DNA of 64,000 bases from Chondrus crispus (GCF_000350225.1 NW_005178986.1:1-64000); one strand, 5' to 3'; numbered from the stretch's first letter, positions 45,347-56,291 are shown. Translations and numbers: made by a program. Notes: generated from the sequence alone by a model not told the origin.

Positions 45347-46134
45347 CTGAAGAAAAGATCCTCTCGAAACAATCCCAAACGAAAGAATACCAACACTTAC
45401 TAGGCGATCTGCGATATATTGCCGATTCCACACTACTAGACATATATTTTGTCCTAAACCGCCTGTCAATCGCTGCCAAAACCCTAACAACGCGACATCG
45501 GAACGTCCTCAAGCGCGTCCTCAGGTACCTCCGCTACACCCCCAAACAAGGACTGCTATTCCCAACTGCTCGCATCCCGTTCCACTCCAGCACCAAGACC
45601 GAGAAGAGCATCTCCAACACCCCCTCTTAACGTCTGACTCGGACGCTGACCACGCTGCCGACGTCACCGACCCAAAATCGATATCGGGCATTGTACATCT
45701 CTACAATGGTACAAATATATGCTGAGGATCCATGAAGCAACGCATCATGGCGCTCTCAACGTGCGAAACCGAGTATATTGCGGCCACATCTGCAGTCCAA
45801 CAAACCGCTTGGCTGCGGCGATTCGTCCGTGACATCCACATGCTCAGCCCACATCCCACCCCTTTCTTCATGGATCATCAATCCGCGTCGCCCAAAACAC
45901 CGGAGGCACCAAGTGACAAAAATTTATTGACCTTCGTCACCACTTTTTGTCACACCACGCTCACAAAATCACACAGAGATGAAGCACGTCCCGAGCGAGG
46001 ACATGCTCGCGGACATACTCACGAAACCCTTAAGGTCTGAGCCGTTCCGCAAGCTCACGGAAATGCTGAAAATAATTGCCGCACCGGAAACACCCCCGGC
46101 CCCACACAGAACAATCACACAGCGACAGGGGAAG
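45347..46134 (+). pseudogene. pol: Ty1/copia pol remnant: RT end and RNase H
   Basis: Broken frames give the copia sequence LRYIADSTLLDIYFVLNRLS and RVLRYLRYTPKQGLLF (about 45405-45560), then after stops SDSDADHAADV..SISG, then KQRIMALSTCETEYIAAT and QQTAWLRRFVRDI (45735-45835, RNase H), and MKHVPSEDMLADILTKPL (45979-46035), the usual RNase H terminus. Everything upstream is missing and at least three stops or frame changes are present. A purine tract GACAGGGGAAG (46124-46134) precedes the LTR. Confidence 0.85.
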
Positions 46135-46461
46135 TGTCATGATTCCCATGTCTGTTTTCTGTCGCTGTACTGTCGTTATGCGCTCCAAGTCATTATCCCT
46201 GCCATGATTCCCATGCACAGCTCACAAACCTGTGACACGCACACACGTATCACAGATAGCAGCTGCCCAGGCTGCCCTGCCGTCCCGGCGCCGCACCCTC
46301 CTTAGCAGATCCCGGATTGACAGCCTCAGTAAACTGGACCATCGTCTTTGCACCACAGGCGAACTTGTGAGAAGGTTGTGTCCTTTATTCGAAGATACTG
46401 TACCCCTCCGCCTTTTCCCCATTCTTTCGATCTTCCCCGGGGATATATAATGCGGGGAAGG

Positions 46462-46463
<2 letters not shown>
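46135..46463 (+). repeat. Ty1/copia 3' LTR, right boundary unresolved
   Basis: Begins TGTCATGATTCCCATG right after the purine tract. A TATATAA box lies at about 46444-46450. The LTR probably extends further, but I could not fix its CA end. Confidence 0.6.
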
Positions 46464-46494
<31 letters not shown>

Positions 46495-46501
46495 GGGGGG
46501 G
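46464..46501. repeat. Poly-G tract: 30 G, one A, 7 G
   Basis: Direct reading. Long G runs form quadruplexes and are prone to length error in sequencing, so the exact length is uncertain. Confidence 0.9.
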
Positions 46502-46995
46502 TGCCCGTGTTTTCGGACAGTGACAAAAAATCGGACATGCAAAATATTTTGGAAAAACTTCTTCGACAGGGGCCAAGGTGGACCGCTGCTGCGTAACGGC
46601 GGCACACAGTGCGCCGTATCTCAGAACAACGTTGTTGAAATTAAAGAAAAATATCTCAATCGATTGTTCACAGCTTTCTACCTAGAGGAGTGTAGCATCC
46701 CGAGCACACAAAACGGGCGGCTTTTCGTCATTTTTTAAATTTGCTTGGATGTCCGATCTGCTGTGCTCCGTTGTGCTCGGTTGGGGTGCAGCAGTGTCCG
46801 CACGCTTCAATCTCACTCCTCTTCTGCGTGCGTGGTTGTTTTCGTAAAGTCCCAGTGCACGACAGGTTGAGAGTGTCCCCGTCGCAATAGATAAAAAATG
46901 GTGATTGCTTGACAATTACAAGTACTTTTTCCTTTTAACATTGAGGTTTTTGTCCGATATCCTGAGCACCCCCCTTTACTGTACGACATGTAGGG
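46502..46995. other. Non-coding, nothing recognised
   Basis: No ORF with recognisable features on either strand. Confidence 0.4.
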
Positions 46996-47113
46996 GTTGT
47001 CGCCTCGATTCGAGTGCAGACACGCGCCGAGTGCAGATATGAGCACCGAGGCTTGCCGAGGGCGTCATATCGCACGACTCACAGCGTGTCTGCACGATGG
47101 GATCGAGGCGACA
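46996..47113. repeat. 118-bp imperfect hairpin, MITE-like
   Basis: Starts GTTGTCGCCTCGAT and ends ATCGAGGCGACAA; an inner pair GTGCAGACACGC/GCGTGTCTGCAC extends the stem, and the middle (GTGCAGATATGAG and CATATCGCACGAC) pairs imperfectly. No clear target duplication. Confidence 0.6.
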
Positions 47114-48091
47114 ATATGCTTATCTATCGGCTGCTACAGCGACTGTCAGCCATTGTAATTACAGTAAAATTGTTGGCTTGATTATTGTCTGCACTATGGT
47201 GCAGACATTTTCGGTAGTAGTGCGGACATCTGCAATTTTTGCACTGCACTGAACCCCGCCAAGCCCTTTTCAGTAACATTACGGTTTTCCCCAAAACCTG
47301 TTAATGTCACCGCTGTCACGGCGCGTATGTCCCCGTCAGCCGGTAGACAATCTTTATGCGGACAGGCTGCTCGGTCCCTCATCGCCCCTTTGACCAATCA
47401 GAACGCTTGGCCCCACATTCCAGCAATGTTTCAATTAATAATCTCCACCTACGGGGAAATTATAAAAGTTCAGGCACGGCAACCACGGCAGCGGGTGTGG
47501 GAGCGGAGGGGACGGGGAAGGCGTCGATGGCGGAGGGCAGAAGGGCGTAAGTGGCGGCGGCGAGGCAGCGAGATGCGTGGAGCTGGGAGGGCCCGCTGCG
47601 CGGCAAGTAGGGGGCGTGCGGTGGCGAAATGGGCGTCCGGGAGGGTGACGGCGGGCGGGGTGGAGGACAGCCACAAAAAGAGACAAAGCGTCATTTTGCC
47701 CTACTGTTTGATCATATTTTCGGCAGCCGGCCTCCCAATACTGAAGAAATCGTGAATTCGCCTCCCTATGAAAAGAGCACTTTGTCGCCCCCACACTGGC
47801 AACATTTAGCTAAAGATAAAAGGAATCCTTGCTTGTTGTTGACAACAAGCACATCAAGTCTTGAGAATCACTGTAAAGTCACTTTATAGTCTCAACAAGG
47901 GAGCTCTCAGGCCCGTAAAGGAAAAAGGTTTTCCTACGAGAGGCGCATCAATGCCACTCACATCACAGACATGTGAGGTAGAAAAAGCGACCGTCAAATA
48001 TGCGCATGACACTGATGCCTCAAAAGAGCTTGTAAAGCCATGCCAGTACAGTACAATATGCGCACGAAAAGGCAGTACTGTACCGTACAAA
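47114..48091. other. Intergenic, with a purine-rich GC segment
   Basis: Contains a short palindrome GTCTGCAC-TATG-GTGCAGAC (47187-47206) and a strongly G/A-biased stretch (about 47490-47670) that opens ORFs on both strands. A TATAAAAG lies at about 47460-47468. No gene supported. Confidence 0.4.
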
Positions 48092-48128
48092 TGTCTTGCA
48101 AGTGCAAATAATTTGCACTTGCAAGACA
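48092..48128. repeat. Perfect inverted repeat, 18-bp arms, single-base centre
   Basis: Left arm 48092-48109 (TGTCTTGCAAGTGCAAAT), centre A at 48110, right arm 48111-48128. The AAT-A-ATT centre recurs in the next feature. Confidence 0.9.
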
Positions 48129-48139
48129 GTATAATGCAA

Positions 48140-48314
48140 GAAGGTAAGGGTACAGTACCAAAGGAAACAAAGGAAACAATAATTGTTTCCTGGTACAGTA
48201 CCAAAGGAAACAAAGGAAACAATAATTGTTTCCTGGTACAGTACCAGGAAACAAAGGAAACAATAATTGTTTCCTGGTACAGTACCTACAGTACAGTACA
48301 GTACCCTTACCTTC
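48140..48314. repeat. Nested palindrome with three 41-43-bp tandem hairpin units
   Basis: Outer arms GAAGGTAAGGGTACAGTAC (48140-48158) and its exact complement (48296-48314). Inside, GGAAACAAT-A-ATTGTTTCC occurs at 48172-48190, 48215-48233 and 48256-48274, separated by GGTACAGTACC and AAAGGAAACA. A chance ORF (47861-48427) crosses the array. Confidence 0.9.
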
Positions 48315-48586
48315 AACACTACCGTGTACAGTATTGCACATCAACACAACTGGGTCTCCGTTGCCGTACGGGACAATTTACTCATGCATTTTTCGACAAC
48401 TGGATCTACTGTAGTAGTATCGCGTAATCTGTGCCATCGGTTCGACCCTCTCACGACGCCGGTGGTCATGTCAACCCATGTGGCTGTCGACAGTACTACT
48501 CAAACTGCATACATTGTGATACACTGCTTGGAACAAAATTAAAAGTTTTCAATGTACAGTATGGAAATCCATACCATACCGTACAC

Positions 48587-48636
48587 AAACTTTTTGAGTT
48601 GGAACGACACTAGGGTCGTTCCAACTCAAAAAGTTT
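48587..48636. repeat. Perfect hairpin, 22-bp arms, 6-base loop
   Basis: Arm 48587-48608 (AAACTTTTTGAGTTGGAACG plus AC), loop ACTAGG, arm 48615-48636. Could be a transcription terminator, a small-RNA source or the footprint of an excised element; 240 bp upstream of the membrane protein ORF. Confidence 0.85.
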
Positions 48637-48873
48637 GAGTCCTCACCTCTTTTTTGCGGCGCCCCTACAAGTACGTTTTTACCTGACATGTTCTTCAAAC
48701 TCTCTCTGATATGGCACGTGCCTGCCCCACTACTCTTTTGCGACTTTCGCTGCGCTTGATAATGAACGCGGAACGCGGAACACATCAACCCGTAGATTTT
48801 TCTCCCTGTCTGCACACCTGCTACGTCGTGCCTTCCGACCCCTTCCTCCTTTCGCACTTCCCGTCGCAAAAAA

Positions 48874-50786
48874 ATGCTAGGAAACTTCACCGTCTTTCCG
48901 ATTGAGGTCCCTACGTGGAATATTCTGCGCTTTGCCTTCCTCGCTCTCGTGGTCGACGTCCTCATTGCAGGAAGGCTACGCCTCGTATGGGCAAAGTACA
49001 ATGGCCAGCGAGCCATGAATGCAAAGCGGGTCCGACTTACGGCCGCCGCAGGAACGAGGTTGGGACTATCCCAGGAGATTGATAGTAACAGTACAGCGAG
49101 CAGGGTTGTCGCTCTGCTCATTACAGCCATCCTATTGAGTGCGTCGCTCCTCATCGAGTATGGAAGCAGTGAGGGAATGTCGGAAAGCAAGAGGGACTGC
49201 CTTGTAGGGTCTCTGCACTCAATGGATACTCATCCGAGGTTGATGATCGATATCAGCGAGATGAGGTACAACGCTGGTGATGAAAGCGCCATAAGCCTTG
49301 GAGGTGTCACAAATGAAATTGTTAACCTGCCACCAGCCCCAGACAGTCGCGAAGAAAACAATATCAGTACGTTCCTGAGCGTCGCAGAAAGTGAAGGGCC
49401 GTGTCCTGACGTGTATCAATCCGTAGTCCACTTCAAGCAACGCAACGATGAAACCGACGAGGTGCAAATTGTTCGAGGGGATGAAGGAGAGTTGAAGCTG
49501 CAGAGGCAGATCGCCTTCGTCGAGAAAGAGGATGACTATGTTCTGATCCGCTCACTTCCTTTCGTCTGGAATGAGTTGTGCGGGAAAGAAGGAAACGACG
49601 TCGCGATCCCCCCAGTCGATGAGGCTTTCGTTTCTTTATTGTGGCAGGCATTAATCAAGTCCGCCGAGGGGTTTTCTGGGGTGTCAGGGTTACCTTTCAC
49701 CCATGCCGAGGAAAAGAGCCAACGGACTAAAGCGACTCTCATTTTCGGCAGTGAGGGAGGATCGTTGAAAATTCGAAACGAAAAGGAGCTGCTCGAGTTT
49801 TGAAACAGCTCATCGGCCACAGTTCCGAACTTTTTATCACTGTATCTATTGACGGACTACAAGGACTGTCGACTGATATGGCACTTCGGCTGCCAGAGGC
49901 ATTTCCAACAAGAGACGCTGTCGAGTTCGTGCTAATGCCTGATGAGGAGAGATTTAATGTGACTGGAACGGGTCCCATAGAGAGAACGAGTGCGGCCATT
50001 CTTTCACAGGGAAAGTTTGGAGGAATTACAGAAATATCGGGACAGGAAGAATCAGGTATTGAATATACTTGCATGCTTGGCAATCCATGGACAGCTTGTG
50101 CGAAATATCACAATGAAAGCGGGGTCGTCATAGGCATTGGGAAGTCGCACGGTGCATCCATGACGTTTCTGTCTCTGTCTCCATTCTCAGCAGGGTTCAG
50201 CAGTACGAAAGTCGGCAACAGCACGTTGCGGGAGTCGTTGTTCAACTACGTACTGTTAAGTTCCATCAAGCCTGACGTGGAACTAGGACCGAGGAGTAAG
50301 TATGCAATCACTGGAGATCCCAAGAGTCCTCAGTACAATTGGGGTGGTTCCAATCTGCTGATACCATCTGCGAGGGCACCTTTGGAAAGTGCCGAATGCA
50401 GATCAGTGAAGACGACGGCTGCGGTGAACGGTTTGTTCTACTTGGGTTGCGGGCTTGTGGTGGGGCTGTACGGCTGCCTTCTGATAGTCGGATACTTCTT
50501 GCGGAAGAACGTTCCTATCGACATTCAGAGAACATTGGCGAGGACGCAGAATGAACTACTTGGATTAGAAGAGGCGTATCGGTTTGATCATCATGAGAGA
50601 ATTCGAGACGTGGGAATATTCAAGCCGGACTGGAGCGAAGGGGAGTTGCATCTCGGAACTTTGAGTCCGGGGATAAAGGCAGAAGGTGCGAAGCATGTGG
50701 ATGTAGTGCGGGCGGCCTCGAGTAGGCAGGGAGGAACGGCTGGGAACGGAGAAGGCAGCAGCTGCTGCATAGACGTCAGACACTGA
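48874..50786 (+). CDS. Hypothetical membrane protein, frame change near 49800
   Basis: Frame 48874-49803 (309 aa) starts MLGNFTVFPIEVP, with a hydrophobic segment at residues about 18-32 (FAFLALVVDVLIAG) and a second near 88-105 (VALLITAILLSASLLI), then a long polar region. It ends in TGA at 49801-49803. The -1 frame takes over at exactly that point (no ATG; first codon TTG at 49800) and runs to 50786, with a third hydrophobic segment near 50430-50505 (GLFYLGCGLVVGLYGCLLIV) and a short basic/polar tail. Continuous composition suggests one protein of about 635 residues with a large lumenal or outside domain, broken by a 1-base change, a sequencing error, or an unseen intron. No family recognised. 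Its GC and codon use differ from the GC-rich D elements, so it is probably a host gene. Confidence 0.6.
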
Positions 50787-52200
50787 AGCAAAAGACCATA
50801 GGTGATGAGAATATTGTAGGTAGAAGCTTGGAGTTGTTTCATCATATAGACACAACCTAACAACAAGAAATGCGCTCGATGAATGGGCGCAAACTGCATT
50901 TTTTTGCGCCATAACGTGATTGCGCGGCAGACGGGAAGAGAAGACGGAAAGGTCTAAACGTCCTTCGGTGGCTACCACGCAGCTTTACGAGCCGCCGATG
51001 CATGCCGAGATGCATGCCGAGATGCATGCGAGGCTGGAAAGCAGACTAGGGAGGGCCGCGGTGTTGCTGTTCTCCCCAAACTGAGAAGGCTGGTGTTCTC
51101 TCAGAGTCAGGTCAGCTCGGTGGATATGAGCCGCATCGGCACCGACTGCACATCGAGATAGAAGACGCCGATGGTGCCGACGAGGAGTTTCGGTTCGAAT
51201 AAGATTTCGGCGAGCCCGCAGTTGAATTCTCCTTCGAAGACCGGACACCGTGCGTAGACGAAGGGCTGGGGCTGCAACTGGAATTCTGACGCTAGAGTAG
51301 ATAAATTATGAAGCTGTTTGCGTCGCCTTGGTTGCGTCAATAGATGGAGAAATTATGCAACAAGAAATCATTCGAAAAGATTTAAGCAAACTGACGCTAC
51401 ATCTAGCTAGCCCTCTGGACTGTTGCGACGATGGCTGTGTTTTCTACAAGCTTCCTTTTTGTGAGCTATCGATGTCGAAAGGGTCGCCGCTCTCAAGCCA
51501 GAGCTCGGCATCTGAATACAGTTGCTCTGCCTGCTGTGTCTGCCTATTGAATTGTTCTGCAAGACTCGTCACTGCGAGCAACCAGCCTACCGTACAAGAA
51601 TGGGGTACCCAAAACTGAACAGTCACCCCAAAAGTTGAACAAGCGAAAAATCTGCCCTTTTTATTCCAAAATCAAGATTGAGCACCAGAAATGGACATAT
51701 CTCCTGACTTCAGGTCCAACAAATGGCATAAACGCGTTGTGAAAAATATAATCAAATCTGACCACGACCTTTGCCGCCCAAAGTTCAATTGGATACCATA
51801 CTTTCAAGTTCATCTCAGCACTGAAGCAATGAAGTCGTTCGTGGCAGATAGAATTTGAGATACAACTTTTTTTGAATTTTTTTTGATACTTACTTCGCGT
51901 TGACCAATAAAACTGTTGTTCAAGTTTCGAGTGACATTGGGGTCGGGATCGACGACGCTAGCGCTCCCACGTGTTCGGGAATTCTACGTCTACTACTATC
52001 CACCATTAAAAAAAGCCACCCCGACCTGGACGGTCAAGGCCGTCAGCTTTCAAATGGAAAAAAACCCGGCTGAATCGGACAATTTTAAATTTACTTATGG
52101 TCTGCCATCTCAGTTCTGTTCAACTTTAGTGGACCGTTACTTGTATGATCTTTCTTCGACAGTCGGTGACCACCTGTAAAAATGACGCAATTTGGGATGT
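50787..52200. other. Intergenic; possible minus-strand coding fragment at 51107-51340
   Basis: The minus-strand frame 51340-51107 (QPFVYARCPVFEGEFNCGLA, LLVGTIGVFYLDVQSVPMRL) has protein-like composition and continues in another frame to about 50985, so it may be an exon or decayed gene; I cannot name it. ATGCATGCCGAG is repeated at 50999-51028. 51590-52190 is AT-rich with no supported gene. Confidence 0.35.
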
Positions 52201-53016
52201 ATGAAAAATTTGTGGGATACCGAGTCAAGTGTGCGTTGTGAGAAAATGTTTCACCGACAAGCCGTGGGAGCACATTTTTGTGTTATCCCGAAAACTCGGC
52301 ATTCGCAGCTCCCTTGTGCACTACCTCCTCACGGCGCCTTCCCCACCCATCTTAGTTTCTTCGTTGTCAAGTTTGCTTGCTGCTGCCCAAAACCAGCCGT
52401 GGGCTGGTGGATAATGGAGGGTCGGGAAATCGCAACGGCGGATCCGTGCTTGCGCGATGGTCCACCGCTTCAAAGCTGCTTTGCTTGTAATACTGCTCAC
52501 AAGCGCAGACCGAACCTCCCGATCAGACTTACACCTCAGCAGATCACGGTGCGGGCTAGAGTATATACTGATGATCTGGAAAACCCCTTTGCCTCTATTG
52601 ACGACTCGCATTTCCATGTCGTCCATCTGTGCACAATGTGTCGTGACAAAAAAAATGGTTGGCATATCATCATCAATCCACGAAAGTACGGAAAGGGGCA
52701 GTCAAGTCGCGCATTGCAAGCATTGGCTACAAGAGTGCGTGCAATCCCTAGGAAACTGATTTCACGTACATGTATCATTTGCGAGACAAAACCACGTCTT
52801 ACCACAATATCGAGAGACACTTCATCTGATAGCGAAAAAACTCGCAATCCAACATGCGACTGGACTTTGTACAATGACCTTCAGAGTTCACCAAGTGTGC
52901 AGTCCACATGGATATCGGAAATGACGCGGCTATGTAAATGCGACGAAAAAGTACTTTGGCAGCTGCTACGCAATCCTCGTGAGTATCGTTTGTGCTACGT
53001 GCATATTGTAGTATAA
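52201..53016 (+). pseudogene. Cysteine-pair-rich ORF cut by the D2 insertion
   Basis: First ATG at 52201; the frame runs into the D2 LTR at 53007 and stops three codons later, so the 3' end is lost to the insertion. Four spaced C-x2-C or C-x-C pairs (CFACNTAHKRR, CTMCRDKKNGW, CIICETK, CKCDEK) suggest a zinc-binding protein; the stretch between the second and third is basic. No enzyme signature. An internal ATG near 52413 (MEGREIATADPC) is an alternative start because the N-terminal part looks less protein-like. Upstream exons are possible. Confidence 0.45.
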
Positions 53017-53677
53017 TGACCGACGCGAGCGCGCGGAGGTCATCGGACGGCCGTATACGGTATACACGTGGGCGGTTGTGCCCACGTGTAGCGAGCGCAC
53101 GCGCATGCCGAGCGGTCGTAATCTGGCGTACGTGTACAGTAGTGCACGTGTCGTCCGAGCGGTAGTCTACACGTGTTACGTGTGGGCGTTAGCACACGTG
53201 TCGTCCGTGCGGTAGTCTGTAAGCAACACGCGTGTACAGTAATGCACACGTGCAGTAGCAGCGTCCGTGCGGTAGTAGCAGTTATGGCGCTACCTTTTTA
53301 ATTGTGTACAGTACCCGGCACGCACTAGGCGGCAGGTACTGTACTACTGTACTGGGACAGGTGTCCGAGGCGTCCCTCTGCGGGGTTAAGACCTGGCACC
53401 CGTCCCCACCAGTAAACGGGGGCAAGCTCGCCCCCGTCCCTTTCGCGCCTACGTACGTCCTTTTTCGGTTGTCTGTCGCGCGCGCTGGCTTCTAACCCGT
53501 TACCGGTCGCTCCCGTTCACGCACCACGGGGCGACTGCGCGTAACCGGCCAGTGAGCCACTCCCTTTTCGCGAGCTCTTCCGATCGGTTCAATTAGCGCG
53601 TCGCGTCCGCGCCGCGTGCTCCCTCGCTAAAGCCTCCGCCTCTCACCCAACCCAGGGCGGATAGGAGTTATCCCACA
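53007..53677 (+). repeat. D2 5' LTR, 671 bp
   Basis: TGTAGTATAATG...GTTATCCCACA, reverse complement of the D1 LTR type with many differences. Contains the same CGTCCGTGCGGTAGT blocks in three copies and TACAGTA words. A TSS is not predictable by eye. Confidence 0.9.
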
Positions 53678-53680
53678 TTT

Positions 53681-53694
53681 TGGTACTCTTGTGG
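53681..53694 (+). promoter_or_regulatory. Primer-binding site of D2
   Basis: TGGTACTCTTGTGG three bases after the LTR end; identical to D1. Confidence 0.65.
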
Positions 53695-53806
53695 AGGGAA
53701 TAACTCTAGAGGTTGAGCCGCACGCGTAGTCGCTCGATCGCGCGCAGAACCGTACGGACGGAAAAGGTTGAGAAATCACCGCGTCGATCGCGAAGCGTAT
53801 TCGACG

Positions 53807-56291
53807 ATGAGCCGACCGGAAGAAGGGGGAGACTCCGCCTCCGGGCGTCTGAGCACCCGCAGTGGCAGTGGCGCACCGCGCCCCCGGGTGGAGAACCCAG
53901 AAGCCCTGCTGCGACCGCCACCGCGACCGGGCCGCACGCGAGCGTCCGCATCGGATGTTACGCCGGCCGTGTCGGCAGGCACTGAGAATCGCGTCCAATG
54001 GATGGTCGACGCGATTCAGCCGCGCATCCAGGCCTGGGTCGAGGAGTTCCTCGCTACGGAACTCCCCCAGGTAGCGCGCGTATGCCTCGACCGAACGGTG
54101 CCCGCGCTCGTGGACGCGCACGTACGCAGCGCGATACCACCGCTTTTGGACGAACTTCTACCCGCTCAAGTCCAATGCGAGGTGGTGACCGCGCTCACCA
54201 CGGTGGATGAAGAATCCCCGTCCGGCACGGCTCTAAAGGGAGCGATCAGCTCCGCCGTGGCCAATCGTCGGCCACGACCTTCGCCGGAGCAGGAGTCGAC
54301 GCACGGGAGCAGCGCGACTCAACCGCTCCGGATTCTACGCTAACGCAAGCTGAACCGATCGGCGCCGCACCCGGGATCGGTACAATGGCCCCTCACCCGG
54401 AGGGTAAGACCATTTACCTCCCACCAATTTATGGTGCTACAGGAGGGCCCACTGAAAATGGCCCTCCCGTACTCGCCGATACGGCTGGCCCCCGCGGGAC
54501 AGAAAATCGCCTGGGGAGCTTCGCGACAGAAAAGCAACAGCCGTATCGGTCGAGCAGAAGAAGCGCACCCGGCGCTCAAGGCCACACCTCGGAGGGTACA
54601 GAAAACCCCTCCGAGGAAGAAGACACAAGACGTCGCCACAGGGCGACGCGCAAGAACCGCGACGGACGCTACGCACGATACCGCGATGCCGGAGGGGTCG
54701 GTTACCCTCCGATGATAACCGCGAGGGACGCTATACGCGATACCGCGATGCCAGAGGAGGTGGATACCCCTCCGATGACGAGGACACCGAGTCGGACGGA
54801 TCGCGCAAAAGCGACCGCAGAGGCCGCAATGCGGGCGACCGACGTCGGTTCCGGCGAGAAGACTCCGATCCGGAGGGCTACAGTAGCCCCGGCGGAGAAG
54901 GAGACCGCCATCGCAGGGGCAGAGACCGCCGGTCTGCCCCGAGGCGGGATCCGAAACGGTTGCCGGTGATCAGGCCGCTGAAAGACCTGTTCACCAAGGC
55001 CGTCGACTACCGCACGTATAGGCTGGAAAATCGCAGCGCGCGCTACGACGCGAGTACCGCGCGGCGAGTTAACCGATATCGGAAGAAGTTGGACGTCCAG
55101 CTGAAAACCCACACGTTCGGTGGTCAAGACTCAATCGCGGTGCTAGGGTTTCTCGCGCGCTTCAAGATGGCCTGCGACCACAATGGGGTCAGCGAAGGCG
55201 CGGCCGTATGGTGTTTCCAGTTCTATTTGACTGGGCAGGCTCACGCCTTGCTCCAGTCCAGGCTACACGGGAACACCATGACGGTCGATGCGGAGCAGCG
55301 CGATATGCTCGAAACCTACGCGGGAGTTGTTAACTTTTCATTACGCACGTACGCGACTGACGAAGTTATTTCCGACGCGGTCGGTGATGTCACCTCCTTC
55401 CGTCAGAGCTGTAATATGACGGAGGAGGTGTACAGTAACCAGTTGTGGGACAAGGCGTTGCGCTGCAGAACCGTATTTTCGGACAGGCGCTTGAAGTCCC
55501 TTTTCGTTGAGGGACTTCTGCCAGCGACGTGCGTGCAGGTGCGGAATTATCTCGCGACGCATCCAGGCGTGGACTACCAAGCGGTGGCACGCTACGCGCA
55601 AGCGATAGGCAAGACGCACCGCTCGGCTCGAAGACAGGCGACCTCGCTCGCGTCGCCTCAAGCACCGTCCGATTCGGTGAGAAGGTTCACGCGCAACGCG
55701 CGGACAAGGCCCATGCTGTCGGTCGAGTCCCTGTCTGAACTCCCGACAGCGCGCGGAACCGAAACGGAGGAGATACTGGCGGTGACGGACCAGTCGGCGA
55801 CGCCGAGCTCGCTTAGCTCGCCGCCGACTAGCTACCATCCGTCACTTGCCTCGTCCCCGGCGGGCGGACCGATGGCGCCCGCCCAGCAAGGTGACGCGCG
55901 CGCATATCCGTACGGAAGGCCAGTACAGAACCAGGGGGTCCGGTTCTTCAACCAAGGATTACCTGGACCCCCGCCGTGTCGGTTCTGTCTGGACCTGACC
56001 CACCGACAGGAGCAATGTCCTGTGGTGGCGGATAGCGCGCTGCGTTCGAAGCTTTTGCAGGCCCGCGAGGCCAATTATCAAAAGCTTCGGATCCGTCAAG
56101 GTCTCCGCCCAGGTTCGCCGTTCGAGCGTCAACCGCCGACCGCGTGGCGAAATTCGCGTACGCAGGCTCCCACGGGCATCAACCTGGTCGAGCCGCGCGA
56201 GACCGTCCAATCGGAAGAACCCGCGTTACCGCTGACGGACGAGGGGCCCGAGGACTTTGGGTTGACGGGGGAATCCGGGGAGGACGCGTAG
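53807..56291 (+). pseudogene. gag: Gag of D2, two 1-base deletions
   Basis: ATG at 53807. Compared with D1, D2 has lost one base at about 54269 (CGTCGGCC versus CGTCTGGCC) and one C at about 54705 (TACCCTCC versus TACCCCTCC); reading passes through three frames and is open in the last from about 54708 to 56291. Order: acidic/Pro-rich N-terminus, a VEEFLATELPQ-type helical region, Arg/Gly/Asp repeats (two 21-residue units, 54660-54780), capsid core (FLARFKMACDHNGVSEGAAV, about 55150), C-x2-C finger (PCRFCLDLTHRQEQCP, about 55974-56020) and an acidic tail. Confidence 0.85.

Noticed and set aside
47435..47794. Pro-rich minus-strand ORF
   Set aside because: Produced by a strongly purine-biased stretch; no recognisable domain.
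47861..48427. 188-aa ORF across the 48-kb palindromes
   Set aside because: The repeats set its peptide; the opposite strand gives an equally long frame.
49751..49808. A 58-base GTGAGG...ACAG intron to explain the frame change at 49800
   Set aside because: Splicing there leaves one extra base and moves into a third frame with early stops, so it does not join the two ORFs.
48874..50786. Identification as a GPI-transamidase subunit
   Set aside because: Topology was suggestive but no diagnostic motif could be found.
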